A DNA stretch of 43,138 nt from Flavobacterium sp. (GCF_027533505.1 NZ_JAPZUB010000024.1:1-43138); one strand, 5' to 3'. Positions 26,560 through 36,278 are shown, counted from the first letter of the stretch. Notes: generated by a model not told the origin, from the sequence alone. Program-made: numbers and translations.

Positions 26560-27291
26560 ATGAAAAAATGGCTTTCTTTTCTTCTCTTTTTGGTCTTATT
26601 CACTTCTTGTAAGACACAAAATATTTTAGATAAAATGGAAACTCCCATGGCTCCCTCTGCTGATTTTGCCTACGATAAAAATTATCAGTACACCATCCGT
26701 AAAGACGATAAGCTGTCTATTTCGGTCTGGGGAGAGGATGCTTACAGTGTTGGGTCGGTCTATGGTATCTACAATTCTAATGAAGTGTATGGAAAATGGT
26801 TGTTGGTGGATGCCAATGGGAATGTTGAAATTCCAAGATTAGGCACCACCTATGTTGTAGGGAAAACGATCCCTGAACTAAAAGCACACATCAAAGAAGC
26901 ATTAACACAGTGGTTGGTCAATCCGATTGTGGATGTTAAGGTTTTAAACAAAGAAATTACCATTTTGGGGGAAGTTCGAAATCCAGGAACAATTCAAGTG
27001 GATAAAGATCAAAACACGCTTCTCGAAATGGTTAGTAAAGTGGGAGGGTTTGACTTTTATGCCAATTTAAAAACCGTGAAGATTTTGCGTCAGGAAGGTG
27101 AAAATGTTCGCGTAACTACTTTAAATCTGGCAGAGGCCAAAGATGTACTTAGTATAAATATTCAATTGCATCCGGGAGATATTGTACTTGTTCCCTCCAA
27201 AAAGTATAAAGAATTCGACAAACGTATCTCGACCATTATTCCATTTACCACAACGGTAAGCGCCGCAGCAATTATCATGGGGTTATTTTAA
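26560..27291 (+). CDS. wza: Polysaccharide export outer-membrane lipoprotein (Wza-like)
   Basis: 243 residues. Lipoprotein signal with lipobox LFTSC (Cys17), Poly_export domain (YTIRKDDKLSISVWGED...LLVDANGNVEIPRLGTTYVVGKTIPEL) and one SLBB domain (ITILGEVRNPGTIQVDKDQNTLLEMVSKVGGF), then a C-terminal hydrophobic segment (IIPFTTTVSAAAIIMGLF). It forms the outer-membrane exit channel for the polymer and pairs with the Wzc-like protein 10 bases downstream. Shorter than E. coli Wza, as is usual in this phylum. Confidence 0.93.
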   Translation: MKKWLSFLLFLVLFTSCKTQNILDKMETPMAPSADFAYDKNYQYTIRKDDKLSISVWGEDAYSVGSVYGIYNSNEVYGKWLLVDANGNVEIPRLGTTYVVGKTIPELKAHIKEALTQWLVNPIVDVKVLNKEITILGEVRNPGTIQVDKDQNTLLEMVSKVGGFDFYANLKTVKILRQEGENVRVTTLNLAEAKDVLSINIQLHPGDIVLVPSKKYKEFDKRISTIIPFTTTVSAAAIIMGLF

Positions 27292-27301
27292 ATCATAGAC
27301 T

Positions 27302-29452
27302 ATGAATGAAAATCTTCGCTTATTACGTCCTTTTTTCCGAGGGTTACCCATCATAATAGTTGTGGTAATCGTGGCGGTTATTGGGGCTAAAAAGTATTTA
27401 AGCTACGTAACACCCATTTATGAAAGCACTGCAAAATTGCGATTAGCCGACGTGCAAGAGGGAGTGCCCAGTACAAATTTGTTTAAAGATTTTGATTATT
27501 TTGCTTCTGCCAATAAAATCGCTACTGAGATTGAAGTTCTAAAATCGAAGGAATTAATCGAAAAAACGCTGGCAACTCTTCCATTTCACATTGAAATCTA
27601 TCGCATAGGTGAAATGCGATCAGTCGAACTTTACAATGACGCGCCTTTTAAAGTGGAAGGAACGTTTCATGCTCCTCAACTTTATGATAAACCGATGCAG
27701 CTCCAAGTGCAAAACAATCATTCTTTTGTGTTGACTGTGCCGGGTTATCCTAGTTATAAAGGAATTTTTGGGAAACCTATTCGACTTGAAACAGGGCAAA
27801 TTATACTTTATTTAAATCAGGCATATTTGCGTCAAAAAAGGGATGTAAAAATTAAAGACCGCTATTCAATAGAATTTTTAAGTACCCAAAAGTTAATCGA
27901 AAAGATCAATAAAGATTTGGATATTGTGCCTGTGGATAAGGATGTGCCCGTTATCCGCATCAATTTGAAGAGTAATGTTCCTGAAAAAGCAGCTCTCTTT
28001 GTGAATGCATTAGCACAAATGTACATTCAGGATTACATCGAAAACAAGTACCGTGCAGCCCATATTACGACTGATTTTTTGCAACAAGAAATTGCTGGAG
28101 CCAATCAAAAATTGAAACAATCCGAAGACAATATTCAGCAGTATCGCGACCAAAAGAACATCATCAATATTCGTCAAGAAACGGAAACGGATTTGCGTAA
28201 AATTTCGCAATTGAAAATTCAACAAACCAATATCAAAATGAATCTGGATGCCATTCGGGATTTAAACCGGTACATCGATTCGGGGAAGAAAAATTATTTG
28301 GATTTGGCAGTCAATTTTGAAGCTTTTACCGATTTATTATCGACCGAAATGGTCAAAAACATGAAAAAATTACAAGCCGAGAAAAAGGATTTACTTCTAA
28401 CCTATACTTCAAACCATGAAAAGGTAAAAATAATAGATGACAAAATAAATGATTTGATTGCGTATCAAATTGAAAGTATAAAAAACACAGAGAAAAACTT
28501 GCAAATCAAATATGATGACCTCTCCAATGATATTGCTGAAGCGGAAAAAGTATTTATCGGATTGCCCGAAAAAGAGCGCATCATGAATATATTGGATCGG
28601 GAGTTCAATTTGTATGAGAAGAATTATAATTTTTTGAATGAAAAACGTATCGAAGCCGAGATTGCCAAGTCGGCCAAAATAGCATTTCATAAAATCATCA
28701 CTCCTGCTGAAATCTCCAAAAGTCCTGTATCTCCCATACGAATTATCATTATCATCGTTGCGGCACTGTTAGGATTTTTAGGATCGACTATTTTGATTTA
28801 TTTAGTTCATTTCACCAAGGCGAAGGTCAATGATGCAGTAACACTTGAAAAAAACAGTTCGATTCCCATTGCTTTGGCCACTCCGTTTTTACGTACCGAT
28901 CATGAGATAACTCAAAATGCCCTGAAAGAGGTGATTCAATTGGAGTTGAAAGGGATTGTTTTTCCACATGGAATCTTAGCCATAACGGGGTATGACCTAA
29001 CGTTGGACCATCGGTTTCATGCCCAACAATGGTATACAGCCATGTGCCAACAAGGCCGCCGTGTTTTGGTCATTGATGCCATCGGTGATTTTTCAGCTTT
29101 GGTTCCTCAAGCCGATTATATGGATTATAGTGATCCGCGATTTATGGAATACACTATGGCTGATTTTGAGAAAGCGTTAAAAAGCAAGAAAGCCGATTAT
29201 GATGTTGTGCTTTTGTATAATCAAGCCATTTGTCACTATAAGTTGGCATTGCTTTTTATGCGAATGGCAGATCAAAACATCATGGTTGTAGATAGTAGAA
29301 AAACTGCGGCTCAAGCTATTGTAAAAATTGAACTTTTACGGGAAGAATATCAAATCCCAAATTTATGGTTTGTTTTGAATAGAAGCGCTTACAATCCAAG
29401 TATTTTCAGAGTAGTTCGAAAATTTTGGCAAAAGAAAATACAGAAAAAATGA
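27302..29452 (+). CDS. Wzc-like chain-length protein with degenerate kinase domain
   Basis: 716 residues. Wzz domain with TM1 near residues 15-35, periplasmic coiled coils (about 250-400, GNVR type), TM2 (about 478-500, IIIIIVAALLGFLGSTILIYLV), then a cytoplasmic region that aligns by pattern with the BY-kinase/CpsD fold (GILAITGYD..., RRVLVIDAIGDF, YDVVLLYN, IMVVDSRKT...). The P-loop G-x4-GK[ST] expected after ILAITG is absent, and there is no C-terminal tyrosine cluster. It probably controls length and links to the Wza-like channel but cannot bind ATP in the normal way. Its stop overlaps the flippase start (ATGA). Confidence 0.9.
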   Translation: MNENLRLLRPFFRGLPIIIVVVIVAVIGAKKYLSYVTPIYESTAKLRLADVQEGVPSTNLFKDFDYFASANKIATEIEVLKSKELIEKTLATLPFHIEIYRIGEMRSVELYNDAPFKVEGTFHAPQLYDKPMQLQVQNNHSFVLTVPGYPSYKGIFGKPIRLETGQIILYLNQAYLRQKRDVKIKDRYSIEFLSTQKLIEKINKDLDIVPVDKDVPVIRINLKSNVPEKAALFVNALAQMYIQDYIENKYRAAHITTDFLQQEIAGANQKLKQSEDNIQQYRDQKNIINIRQETETDLRKISQLKIQQTNIKMNLDAIRDLNRYIDSGKKNYLDLAVNFEAFTDLLSTEMVKNMKKLQAEKKDLLLTYTSNHEKVKIIDDKINDLIAYQIESIKNTEKNLQIKYDDLSNDIAEAEKVFIGLPEKERIMNILDREFNLYEKNYNFLNEKRIEAEIAKSAKIAFHKIITPAEISKSPVSPIRIIIIIVAALLGFLGSTILIYLVHFTKAKVNDAVTLEKNSSIPIALATPFLRTDHEITQNALKEVIQLELKGIVFPHGILAITGYDLTLDHRFHAQQWYTAMCQQGRRVLVIDAIGDFSALVPQADYMDYSDPRFMEYTMADFEKALKSKKADYDVVLLYNQAICHYKLALLFMRMADQNIMVVDSRKTAAQAIVKIELLREEYQIPNLWFVLNRSAYNPSIFRVVRKFWQKKIQKK

Positions 29453-30681
29453 ATCGGTTACTACAGTATCGCCTTCCTAAATCGGTTATAGCCATTTTTG
29501 ATCAGGGCCTCTATAGCGGGACCAATTTTGTATTGACTCTTTTTTTTGCCAAGCAATTACCTCTAAGCGATTTTGGAATGTATTCTGGAATTGTTTTGGG
29601 AACCTACTTGGTACTAAGTTTGATGGGTGCCTTTTTTATGCAACCCTTTCAAGTAGGAGCTTCCAAAATCGACGAGATTCATCGCTATTGTTCAATAATC
29701 ACTGTAGGAGTGGTCCTTTTTTTAATCGGATTTACACTGGTATTTTTTCCAATATCCATTGCGATTTATGGAGATAAGTTTCCCATTGGAAGTGCTTTTT
29801 TCTTTGTGGTGGCCTATCTATTTCAAGACTTTCTGAGAAGACTATTTTTAGTGTTAAACAAGGTTTGGATAGTTTTAGGTATTGATTTACTTTTTGCCAC
29901 TTTTCTTCTTTTTTTCGTTCAACTATCCTCACAAGGGCTTTCATTAAAGTTGGTACTAGAGGGAATTGCTTGGGCTAATATACTTTCTTGCAGTTACGGG
30001 ATGATATATGTAATTCGGCACTTTACCAAACCTACGGGATGGCGTGAATTGTTTTATAAACATTGTAAAGAAGGGCAATGGTTGTTGAGTGTCGCCTTAT
30101 TGCAATGGGTGGCGAGTAATTTTTTTGTAATGGTCTCCGGATTGTATTTGGGAGCAGCGGCCCTTGGAGCCCTTAGGTTAATTCAATCCCTTTTTGGGGT
30201 GCTGAATGTTTTTATGCAAGCTATTGAAAATTATTTTCTTCCCCGAATTGCCGCTTTACATCACACTCAGCCAGAGAAAGGGCTGCAATTATTACATCAA
30301 ATGATAGGTTATGGAGGGGTTATTTTTGGTACTATACTCATCGTATTTTGCCTATTTTCGGATGATATTATTGGTTTGACCGCAGGAAGTCAATACTTAC
30401 CGTATACTTTTTTAATGCCTTTAATGGCGGTTTTATATGTTATCATCTTTGTCAGTTATCCGGTGCGTATACTTTTAAGAGTCCATATTTTAAATCGTAC
30501 GTTTTTTATTGGTTATGCTCTGTCTTTTATTGCGTCCTTGTTTAGTTTTCATTTTTTGTTGGAACAGTTTGGTTTGTGGGGCGCTTGTATCGGTTTGATG
30601 ATGAATCAGTTGATCATGTTTGTGTATTGGAATGTTGAATTAAAAAAACACCAAATAGTTGTATGGAAATTATTCATGTAG
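29449..30681 (+). CDS. wzx: Wzx-type polysaccharide flippase
   Basis: 410 residues from ATG 29449 (the longer frame starts at a TTG inside wzc). About 12 hydrophobic segments of the MATE/Wzx superfamily; the start IFDQGLYSGTNFVLTLFFAKQLPLSDFGMYS is typical. It should move undecaprenyl-linked repeat units across the inner membrane. Overlaps the Wzc-like gene by 4 bases and the next glycosyltransferase by 19. Confidence 0.88.
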   Translation: MNRLLQYRLPKSVIAIFDQGLYSGTNFVLTLFFAKQLPLSDFGMYSGIVLGTYLVLSLMGAFFMQPFQVGASKIDEIHRYCSIITVGVVLFLIGFTLVFFPISIAIYGDKFPIGSAFFFVVAYLFQDFLRRLFLVLNKVWIVLGIDLLFATFLLFFVQLSSQGLSLKLVLEGIAWANILSCSYGMIYVIRHFTKPTGWRELFYKHCKEGQWLLSVALLQWVASNFFVMVSGLYLGAAALGALRLIQSLFGVLNVFMQAIENYFLPRIAALHHTQPEKGLQLLHQMIGYGGVIFGTILIVFCLFSDDIIGLTAGSQYLPYTFLMPLMAVLYVIIFVSYPVRILLRVHILNRTFFIGYALSFIASLFSFHFLLEQFGLWGACIGLMMNQLIMFVYWNVELKKHQIVVWKLFM

Positions 30682-31778
30682 TATTAGGGAAAGCTAATCC
30701 AGATCGAATGAATGGCGTAAATAAGGTGGTGTATCAAATGGCATTACATCAATTTGAAATGGGGATGAATGTTGCGGTTTGGGGAATTACTGCCGAACCC
30801 ACAGTCAACTTCGCTCCACGAAATTTTACGACCCTTTTATTTCCAAAATCGCGAAATCCTTTTGGAGTTAGTAAAGCCTTAAAAAAAGCGATTCAAACGT
30901 ATCAAGGTCAAGCCGTTTTTCATTTGCATGGAGGATGGATCCCCTTTTATTACTCGTTTTCTAAGCTTTTACAAAAAAAAGGAATCCCCTACGTAATTAC
31001 ACCCCATGGAGCTTACAACACCCTAGCAATGAAAAGAAGTTATGTGCAGAAGTACCTCTATTTTTTAGGGTTCGAAAAAAAAGTTCTTCAAAACGCCCAA
31101 ACCATTCATTGTTTAGGAGAAAGCGAAGTAGAAGGATTGGCACGCTTCTATCCCAATTCACAATCGGTTCATTTACCTTATGGATTTGCATTACCAAAAA
31201 TTCTAAAGCATCAGGACAAAAAAATAGACTCTTGTGTGTTCGGTTTTATCGGACGTTTGGACATTTTTACCAAAGGTATCGATATCTTACTGACCGCTTT
31301 TGCTCAAGTTCAGACACAAATGCCCAATGCAAAGTTATGGATTGTGGGTGATGGAGATTCTCAAGGATTACTAAAACTTATACAGCAAAATCAGTTGGAG
31401 GATGCTGTGACTTGGTTTGGAGCACAATACGGTGATGAAAAGAATAGACTACTAAGTCAAATGGCTATTTTTTTACATCCTTCGCGAAACGAAGGTCTTC
31501 CAACAGCGGTTCTAGAGGCCGCGGCGTATGGAAAACCTAGCATCATTACACAAGCCACCAACGTTGGATCATACATTACCCAATACCAAGCAGGAATTTG
31601 TGTGCCCAATGCGAATATAGAAGCATTGGCGCAAGCTATGGTAACACTCTACCATCAGTGGGAAAATCCAACAGCATATCGTGAGTTGAACCACAATGCA
31701 CAACGCATGGTTGAAAGCGTTTTCAATTGGCAATCCATACTTAAATCCATGAATCAAAACCTTTATACAGTTCATTAA
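30663..31778 (+). CDS. GT4 glycosyltransferase
   Basis: 371 residues. GT-B fold: N-terminal acceptor domain with GVNKVVYQMALHQFEMG and ITPHGAYN, C-terminal donor domain with GFIGRLDIFTKGIDILLTAF and the GT4 EX7E motif in HPSRNEGLPTAVLEAAAYG. Adds a sugar to the lipid-linked repeat unit on the cytoplasmic side. Ends with TAATG shared with the polymerase gene. Donor sugar not predictable. Confidence 0.9.
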   Translation: MEIIHVVLGKANPDRMNGVNKVVYQMALHQFEMGMNVAVWGITAEPTVNFAPRNFTTLLFPKSRNPFGVSKALKKAIQTYQGQAVFHLHGGWIPFYYSFSKLLQKKGIPYVITPHGAYNTLAMKRSYVQKYLYFLGFEKKVLQNAQTIHCLGESEVEGLARFYPNSQSVHLPYGFALPKILKHQDKKIDSCVFGFIGRLDIFTKGIDILLTAFAQVQTQMPNAKLWIVGDGDSQGLLKLIQQNQLEDAVTWFGAQYGDEKNRLLSQMAIFLHPSRNEGLPTAVLEAAAYGKPSIITQATNVGSYITQYQAGICVPNANIEALAQAMVTLYHQWENPTAYRELNHNAQRMVESVFNWQSILKSMNQNLYTVH

Positions 31779-33076
31779 TGTATTTGGTACAAGCACATCA
31801 TCAGTCGTTTCTGAAACAAACCGAAACGTATTTGTTTATCCTCTTGTTTTTGATGGTGGGGTGTTTTTTTACATGGAGTGAAAATGTAGCAATTACAAGA
31901 GCCATAAAGGTAGTAGGACGAAATTTTGTAATGCTCGGTTCAATTGCGATGTACTACCGAATAGTGCGTTATGGAGCCGCCGACTCATTCAAGTACAAAA
32001 ACACTTTTAGTATTCTCTTTTATTTAATTTACCTTTTTCTAGGTTTTTTGTCCTTTGCCTGGAGTACCAATCCTGGGTTTAGTGCATTACAATGGTTTAT
32101 GACTTTTCAAAGTTTGGTGTTTGCGTATTATTTCATTAAATGTATCAAACTGTTGGACCTTTATTTTGAGGGGCATTCCATTCGTTTGTATCATCTCTTG
32201 GGAAATGTTGTGTTTTACTTACAGCTAATTTTTGTTGTGGGAATGTGGATTGACCCCGATACTTTTTTTCGAATGACCCACGGAGGTGAAGAAGCTCGGT
32301 TAGGCGGGATTATAATGAATCCGAATGAGTTGGGCATGTTAGCAGGTGTTGGAGTAGCCTGTTTGATTTTTGATTTGTATCGATTTAAAAGTAAGTTTTG
32401 GACCATACTAAAGTTACTAGTTATTTTTTATGCCTTGTTTTTAACCGGTTCCCGTTCCTCTCTCATTGGAGCTTTGCTGATTATTTTTTTTCATATAAAC
32501 CAAACCAAAAGACAAGGATTAAAAATGGCCATTATGGGAGGCGTTTTGATGGTAATTCCATTTGCTGTCCATCAAATTATTCTCAAAGGAGGCGATAAAG
32601 AGCGTTTGGAGGAAATATTAACGCTTACAGGCCGATTGCCTTTTTGGCAGGCGTTGATAAATGAAGGATTACCACGCGAACCCTTGCTTGGATTTGGATT
32701 TATGCGTATCGATTACAAAGAATATTTTCAAAGTACACATACTTATCCGGGTAAAATGACCCATAACACCTTTATGCAAGTATTGATGAATTTAGGTTTT
32801 ATTGGGTTGACGGTTGCCCTGTTTCAGGTTTTTTTCACAATCCACTCTATTCTGAAGGAAAATACAGAAAATAAGCTGATGCTGTTGGGAATCTTGATCC
32901 CCATCATGATTAATTCGTTTACAGAATTTGGGATTTTTGGGGAAAGTAATTATGGAATTCTCTTTTATCAATTAGTGGTTTTTGCTGTCATTTTTGAAAA
33001 TAACCCAAGAATTACCTCTATTCAAAGACATTTTTTACGACTTCGAAGACCCGAAGTATTCTCTTCCAAACGATAG
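31778..33076 (+). CDS. Wzy-like polymerase / O-antigen ligase family protein
   Basis: 432 residues, about 10-12 membrane segments, with the O-antigen-ligase (Wzy_C) region: GGIIMNPNELGMLAG, FLTGSRSSLIGALL and PLLGFGFMRIDYKEYF...THNTFMQVLMNLGFIG, where R and H of GSRSS and HN are typical functional residues. In a Wzx/Wza-containing locus a polymerase is more likely than a ligase. Starts one base inside the previous gene; the site B enhancer begins 4 bases after its stop. Confidence 0.87.
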   Translation: MYLVQAHHQSFLKQTETYLFILLFLMVGCFFTWSENVAITRAIKVVGRNFVMLGSIAMYYRIVRYGAADSFKYKNTFSILFYLIYLFLGFLSFAWSTNPGFSALQWFMTFQSLVFAYYFIKCIKLLDLYFEGHSIRLYHLLGNVVFYLQLIFVVGMWIDPDTFFRMTHGGEEARLGGIIMNPNELGMLAGVGVACLIFDLYRFKSKFWTILKLLVIFYALFLTGSRSSLIGALLIIFFHINQTKRQGLKMAIMGGVLMVIPFAVHQIILKGGDKERLEEILTLTGRLPFWQALINEGLPREPLLGFGFMRIDYKEYFQSTHTYPGKMTHNTFMQVLMNLGFIGLTVALFQVFFTIHSILKENTENKLMLLGILIPIMINSFTEFGIFGESNYGILFYQLVVFAVIFENNPRITSIQRHFLRLRRPEVFSSKR

Positions 33077-33079
33077 ATT

Positions 33080-33167
33080 TTTTCCAAATTTTGGAAAATA
33101 AAACAGGCCAATAAAAATGTAAAACACTGTATATAAGCATTTTGTGTTTTTGGCATGAAAATGTATT
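33080..33167 (+). promoter_or_regulatory. Sigma54-type promoter and enhancer, site B
   Basis: Palindrome TTTTCCA-N5-TGGAAAA at 33080-33098, GTAAAACACTGTAT at 33119-33132 (the same 14 bases as in site A, at the same 29-base distance from the palindrome arm), and TGGCATG at 33151-33157 as the -24 element, 60 bases from the arm. The -12 element TGTAT (33162-33166) is poor, lacking GC. The site therefore looks like a genuine but weakened or altered sigma54 promoter for the fused kinase gene at 33195. Confidence 0.65.
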
Positions 33168-33194
33168 ACCCTATTCAGCAACAATTATTTCAAT

Positions 33195-35576
33195 ATGGAA
33201 AAATTATTTGAAAAAGCAGGTTATCGGTTAACTACTTCACCAAGATCTTCCCAACAGGCAAGGTTAGCGTGGCTTCAGATTAATAATCCTGACGGTACAC
33301 CGCGTTGGCTTTGGAATGCGTCAAACAAAAAGCCTATTTTTTTAAAATTTTACAATGTGGGCAGTTTTCGAGCTTTCGTATTTATGATTGGGATACGTCT
33401 TGTTTTTTTATTGCGCTTGCAGCATTTAATTTTCAAAAAAAATAGCTTGTATATTGAATCTATTGCTTCCCATAGTTCGTTTGATTATCAACAACCGTGG
33501 GCCTTATTCACAGGAACAGTTGGCCCCAATAATAAAACGGTGGTATATAATAATCAGTCGTTTATTAAAATTGCTCAAACTCCTCAAGCTGAAGTGCTGT
33601 TGTCTAATGAATTGAATGCACTCATGCGTGTACAACAAGCAACTCTCCCTATTGAAGTTCCCAAAGTGTTACATTCGGATGGTGTGCGTTTAACCTTATC
33701 AGATGTTTCAAAAAATGGAACCCGATTCAAGAAGTTGGACTCCCTTCAATTGGAAGCAATTTTAGCACTTAATTCAGGTACTCAAAAAACAGTTAACGTT
33801 GAAGATTGGACTTACTTTAATGATTTAAAGAGCCGCTATTTGCAAACAGATACTCATTTGTTGCCCAAAAATTTAGTTCGAAAAATCAACATATTATTAG
33901 ACGCAATTTCACCCCATACGACCGTATCATTAGCTTTATCGCATGGTGATTTTACCCAATGGAACATGTATAAAAAAGGGAATCACTTGGCGATTTATGA
34001 TTGGGAATTAGCTTCTACGGAACGTCCAATAGGATTTGATTTTTTTCATCTCATTTTTCAAAATAGTGTTTTGGTGCATCACCATCCATGGAAAACAATT
34101 CATCAAACGATCAATGAATACGTAGCGAGTGATCAATTGAAAGCGCTTTTCCATAATGATCCTGCTACAATGGAAACTTATCTACGATGGTACCTACTCA
34201 TCAATACGATGGAATATTTGCTGGTTTACGCCCAACAACCTGTTTGGCACATCCAAGTTCACTGGTTGCTAACGGTTTGGAATCAAGCTTTAAATGCTTT
34301 TTTGGCATCGCATTATTCCCATCGGCAATTGCTCATTATGGATGTTTTCGACTTTTTGCAGTATAAAGAGTATGCTGTATTGAAGTTTCATCAAGGGTAT
34401 CCCGAGTCGTTATCTTTAAATTCTGACATTGATCTTATCCTTAAAAAAGCGACCGGAAAAGAGTTGCTTCAGTTTCTAAAGCATCATCATTTGTTAATTA
34501 GAAGCCAATTAAAAACGTCTTCTTTCATGATAAACTATCAAGGTTTTACTGCCGATGGGGAATTGCTCTCTTTGGATTTAATTTGGCAAGTGAAACGAAA
34601 ATCCTTGCAGTTGTTGGATTGCGATGAAATTTTAGCCCATCGAATACCTAATTCATTTGGTGTTTCTTTGACCTCAGCGCAACATACAACGCGATTTGTT
34701 GCTTTATTTTATCGGTTAAATCACGCCAGTATCCCAGAGAAATATATCAGTTACAGTGCTGTTGCCGAAACCTCCAATCACCCATTAGATGTAGTTTTGT
34801 ATGATTACTTTGAACATCCCGATAAATCGATACAACCGATTTTAAACTATTTGTTTCAACAGCCGTATAATCGTAGTTGGAAGCGCTTACGAAATGTTAT
34901 TTCCTATTTTTTTGATTGTGTGCGAAAAATTCGCTTTAATTCGGGATTTGTGATCACCTTCAGTGGCGTAGATGGGGCTGGAAAAACAACAGTAATCGAC
35001 AACATAGCTGTACAAATAGAAAAACAGTTACGCAAACCGGTGGTCATTCTCCGTCATCGTCCGTCTATTTTACCTATTTTGAGTGTATGGGTAAAAGGCA
35101 AAGACAAGGCACAACAAGAGGTCTTATCCAGTTTGCCCCGTCAAGGCAATAACACCAGTGTCATGAATTCTATGTTTCGCTTTGGATACTATTACCTCGA
35201 TTATATTTTAGGTCAATTCGTGATACAATTCAAATATTGTTTAAGAGGCTATGTGGTGATTTATGACCGCTATTATTTTGATTTTATCAATGATAGCAAA
35301 AGAAGTAATCTTGTACTGCCTCAAGGAGTGGCTAAATTGGGGTATCGTTTGTTGCTAAAGCCCAAGTTTAATTTCTTTCTTTATGCCGATCCAGAAACGA
35401 TTCTTCAAAGAAAAAAAGAACTTGATTTTTCAACCATTCAAGACCTTACACAACGTTATCGCCAGTTATTTCATCAATTACAAGGGACTTCAGAAACAAA
35501 AATTTATAAGTCCATTCTAAATGAAGATTTAAATCGCACCACTTCAACCATTTTAAAAACACTAGTACAGTATTAA
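33195..35576 (+). CDS. Three-domain fusion: APH-like kinase, nucleotidyltransferase-like, thymidylate-kinase-like
   Basis: 793 residues. After an uncertain N-terminal part (1-90), residues about 100-370 resemble aminoglycoside/choline-type kinases: HGDFTQWN (H250, D252, N257) and DWE (D269). Residues about 375-565 resemble a nucleotidyltransferase fold: SDIDLIL (D411, D413) with a third acid in LSLDLIW (D461). Residues 580-793 are a P-loop kinase like thymidylate kinase: Walker A GVDGAGKT (591-598), DRYYFD (D691, R692), LYADPETILQRK. All three sets of key residues are present. It lies in the exopolysaccharide block behind its own enhancer. It may activate an unusual sugar or modify the polymer with a phosphate-linked group; the reaction is unknown. 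Confidence 0.8.
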   Translation: MEKLFEKAGYRLTTSPRSSQQARLAWLQINNPDGTPRWLWNASNKKPIFLKFYNVGSFRAFVFMIGIRLVFLLRLQHLIFKKNSLYIESIASHSSFDYQQPWALFTGTVGPNNKTVVYNNQSFIKIAQTPQAEVLLSNELNALMRVQQATLPIEVPKVLHSDGVRLTLSDVSKNGTRFKKLDSLQLEAILALNSGTQKTVNVEDWTYFNDLKSRYLQTDTHLLPKNLVRKINILLDAISPHTTVSLALSHGDFTQWNMYKKGNHLAIYDWELASTERPIGFDFFHLIFQNSVLVHHHPWKTIHQTINEYVASDQLKALFHNDPATMETYLRWYLLINTMEYLLVYAQQPVWHIQVHWLLTVWNQALNAFLASHYSHRQLLIMDVFDFLQYKEYAVLKFHQGYPESLSLNSDIDLILKKATGKELLQFLKHHHLLIRSQLKTSSFMINYQGFTADGELLSLDLIWQVKRKSLQLLDCDEILAHRIPNSFGVSLTSAQHTTRFVALFYRLNHASIPEKYISYSAVAETSNHPLDVVLYDYFEHPDKSIQPILNYLFQQPYNRSWKRLRNVISYFFDCVRKIRFNSGFVITFSGVDGAGKTTVIDNIAVQIEKQLRKPVVILRHRPSILPILSVWVKGKDKAQQEVLSSLPRQGNNTSVMNSMFRFGYYYLDYILGQFVIQFKYCLRGYVVIYDRYYFDFINDSKRSNLVLPQGVAKLGYRLLLKPKFNFFLYADPETILQRKKELDFSTIQDLTQRYRQLFHQLQGTSETKIYKSILNEDLNRTTSTILKTLVQY

Positions 35577-36278
35577 ATGTTCAAGAAAGTAATTATACAA
35601 CTTATCCGAAAGCGCAATCCTCAATTTGATTTGGATCCTGCGGTCAACGGTTATTTGCTTCAAGCGTTTGTCCGATATCATTTTTGGTGTTTATTCCGCG
35701 GCTTACGAATTTTACTTTGGTTTCGTCGTCCCAAAGGGTTAATGCTAGGCGAAGGAGTGCGTTTTTTTAATTTCCCCCGCATTCACTTTGGTAAATTTCT
35801 CCGATTGGGGTCTTACGTTTATGTGTCAGGACAAGGACGCGAAGGAGTGGTGTTCGGAAATAATGTTTCAATCGGGGCATTTAGCCGTATTGTCGTGTCT
35901 ACCTCCTTACATCATTTGGGCGTTGGTATTCGAATAGGAAATCATGTTGGGATTGGTGAATATGCCTATTTGGGGGGTGGTGGTGGATTGCACATAGGCG
36001 ATGAGTGCATCATAGGCCAATACTTTAGTTGCCATCCTGAAAACCATCTTTTTGGGGATTTAGATACTGCTATTCGTTTTCAAGGCGTAACCCGTAATGG
36101 AATAAAGGTGGGTTCAAATTGTTGGATTGGTTCAAAAGTTACCCTATTGGATGGTGTAGCGCTGGGTGAAGGTTGTGTGGTTGCCGCGGGAAGTGTTGTT
36201 ACGCAATCTTTCCCCCCTTTTTCTGTCATTGGAGGCGTTCCCGCCAAACTTTTAAAAATGAGAACTTATGAAAAATAA
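35577..36278 (+). CDS. Hexapeptide-repeat acyltransferase
   Basis: 233 residues. Left-handed beta-helix repeats from about residue 75 (VVFGNNVSIGAFSRIVVS, IRIGNHVGIGEYAYLGG, LHIGDECIIGQYFSCHPENH) and a C-terminal cap (IKVGSNCWIGSKVTLLDGVALGEGCVVAAGSVVTQSFPPFSVIGGVPAKLL) typical of maltose/galactoside O-acetyltransferases. Histidine in HPENH is a catalytic candidate. It should acetylate the polymer or its precursor. The ATG follows the previous stop directly (TAAATG) and the end overlaps the next gene by 11 bases. Confidence 0.88.
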   Translation: MFKKVIIQLIRKRNPQFDLDPAVNGYLLQAFVRYHFWCLFRGLRILLWFRRPKGLMLGEGVRFFNFPRIHFGKFLRLGSYVYVSGQGREGVVFGNNVSIGAFSRIVVSTSLHHLGVGIRIGNHVGIGEYAYLGGGGGLHIGDECIIGQYFSCHPENHLFGDLDTAIRFQGVTRNGIKVGSNCWIGSKVTLLDGVALGEGCVVAAGSVVTQSFPPFSVIGGVPAKLLKMRTYEK

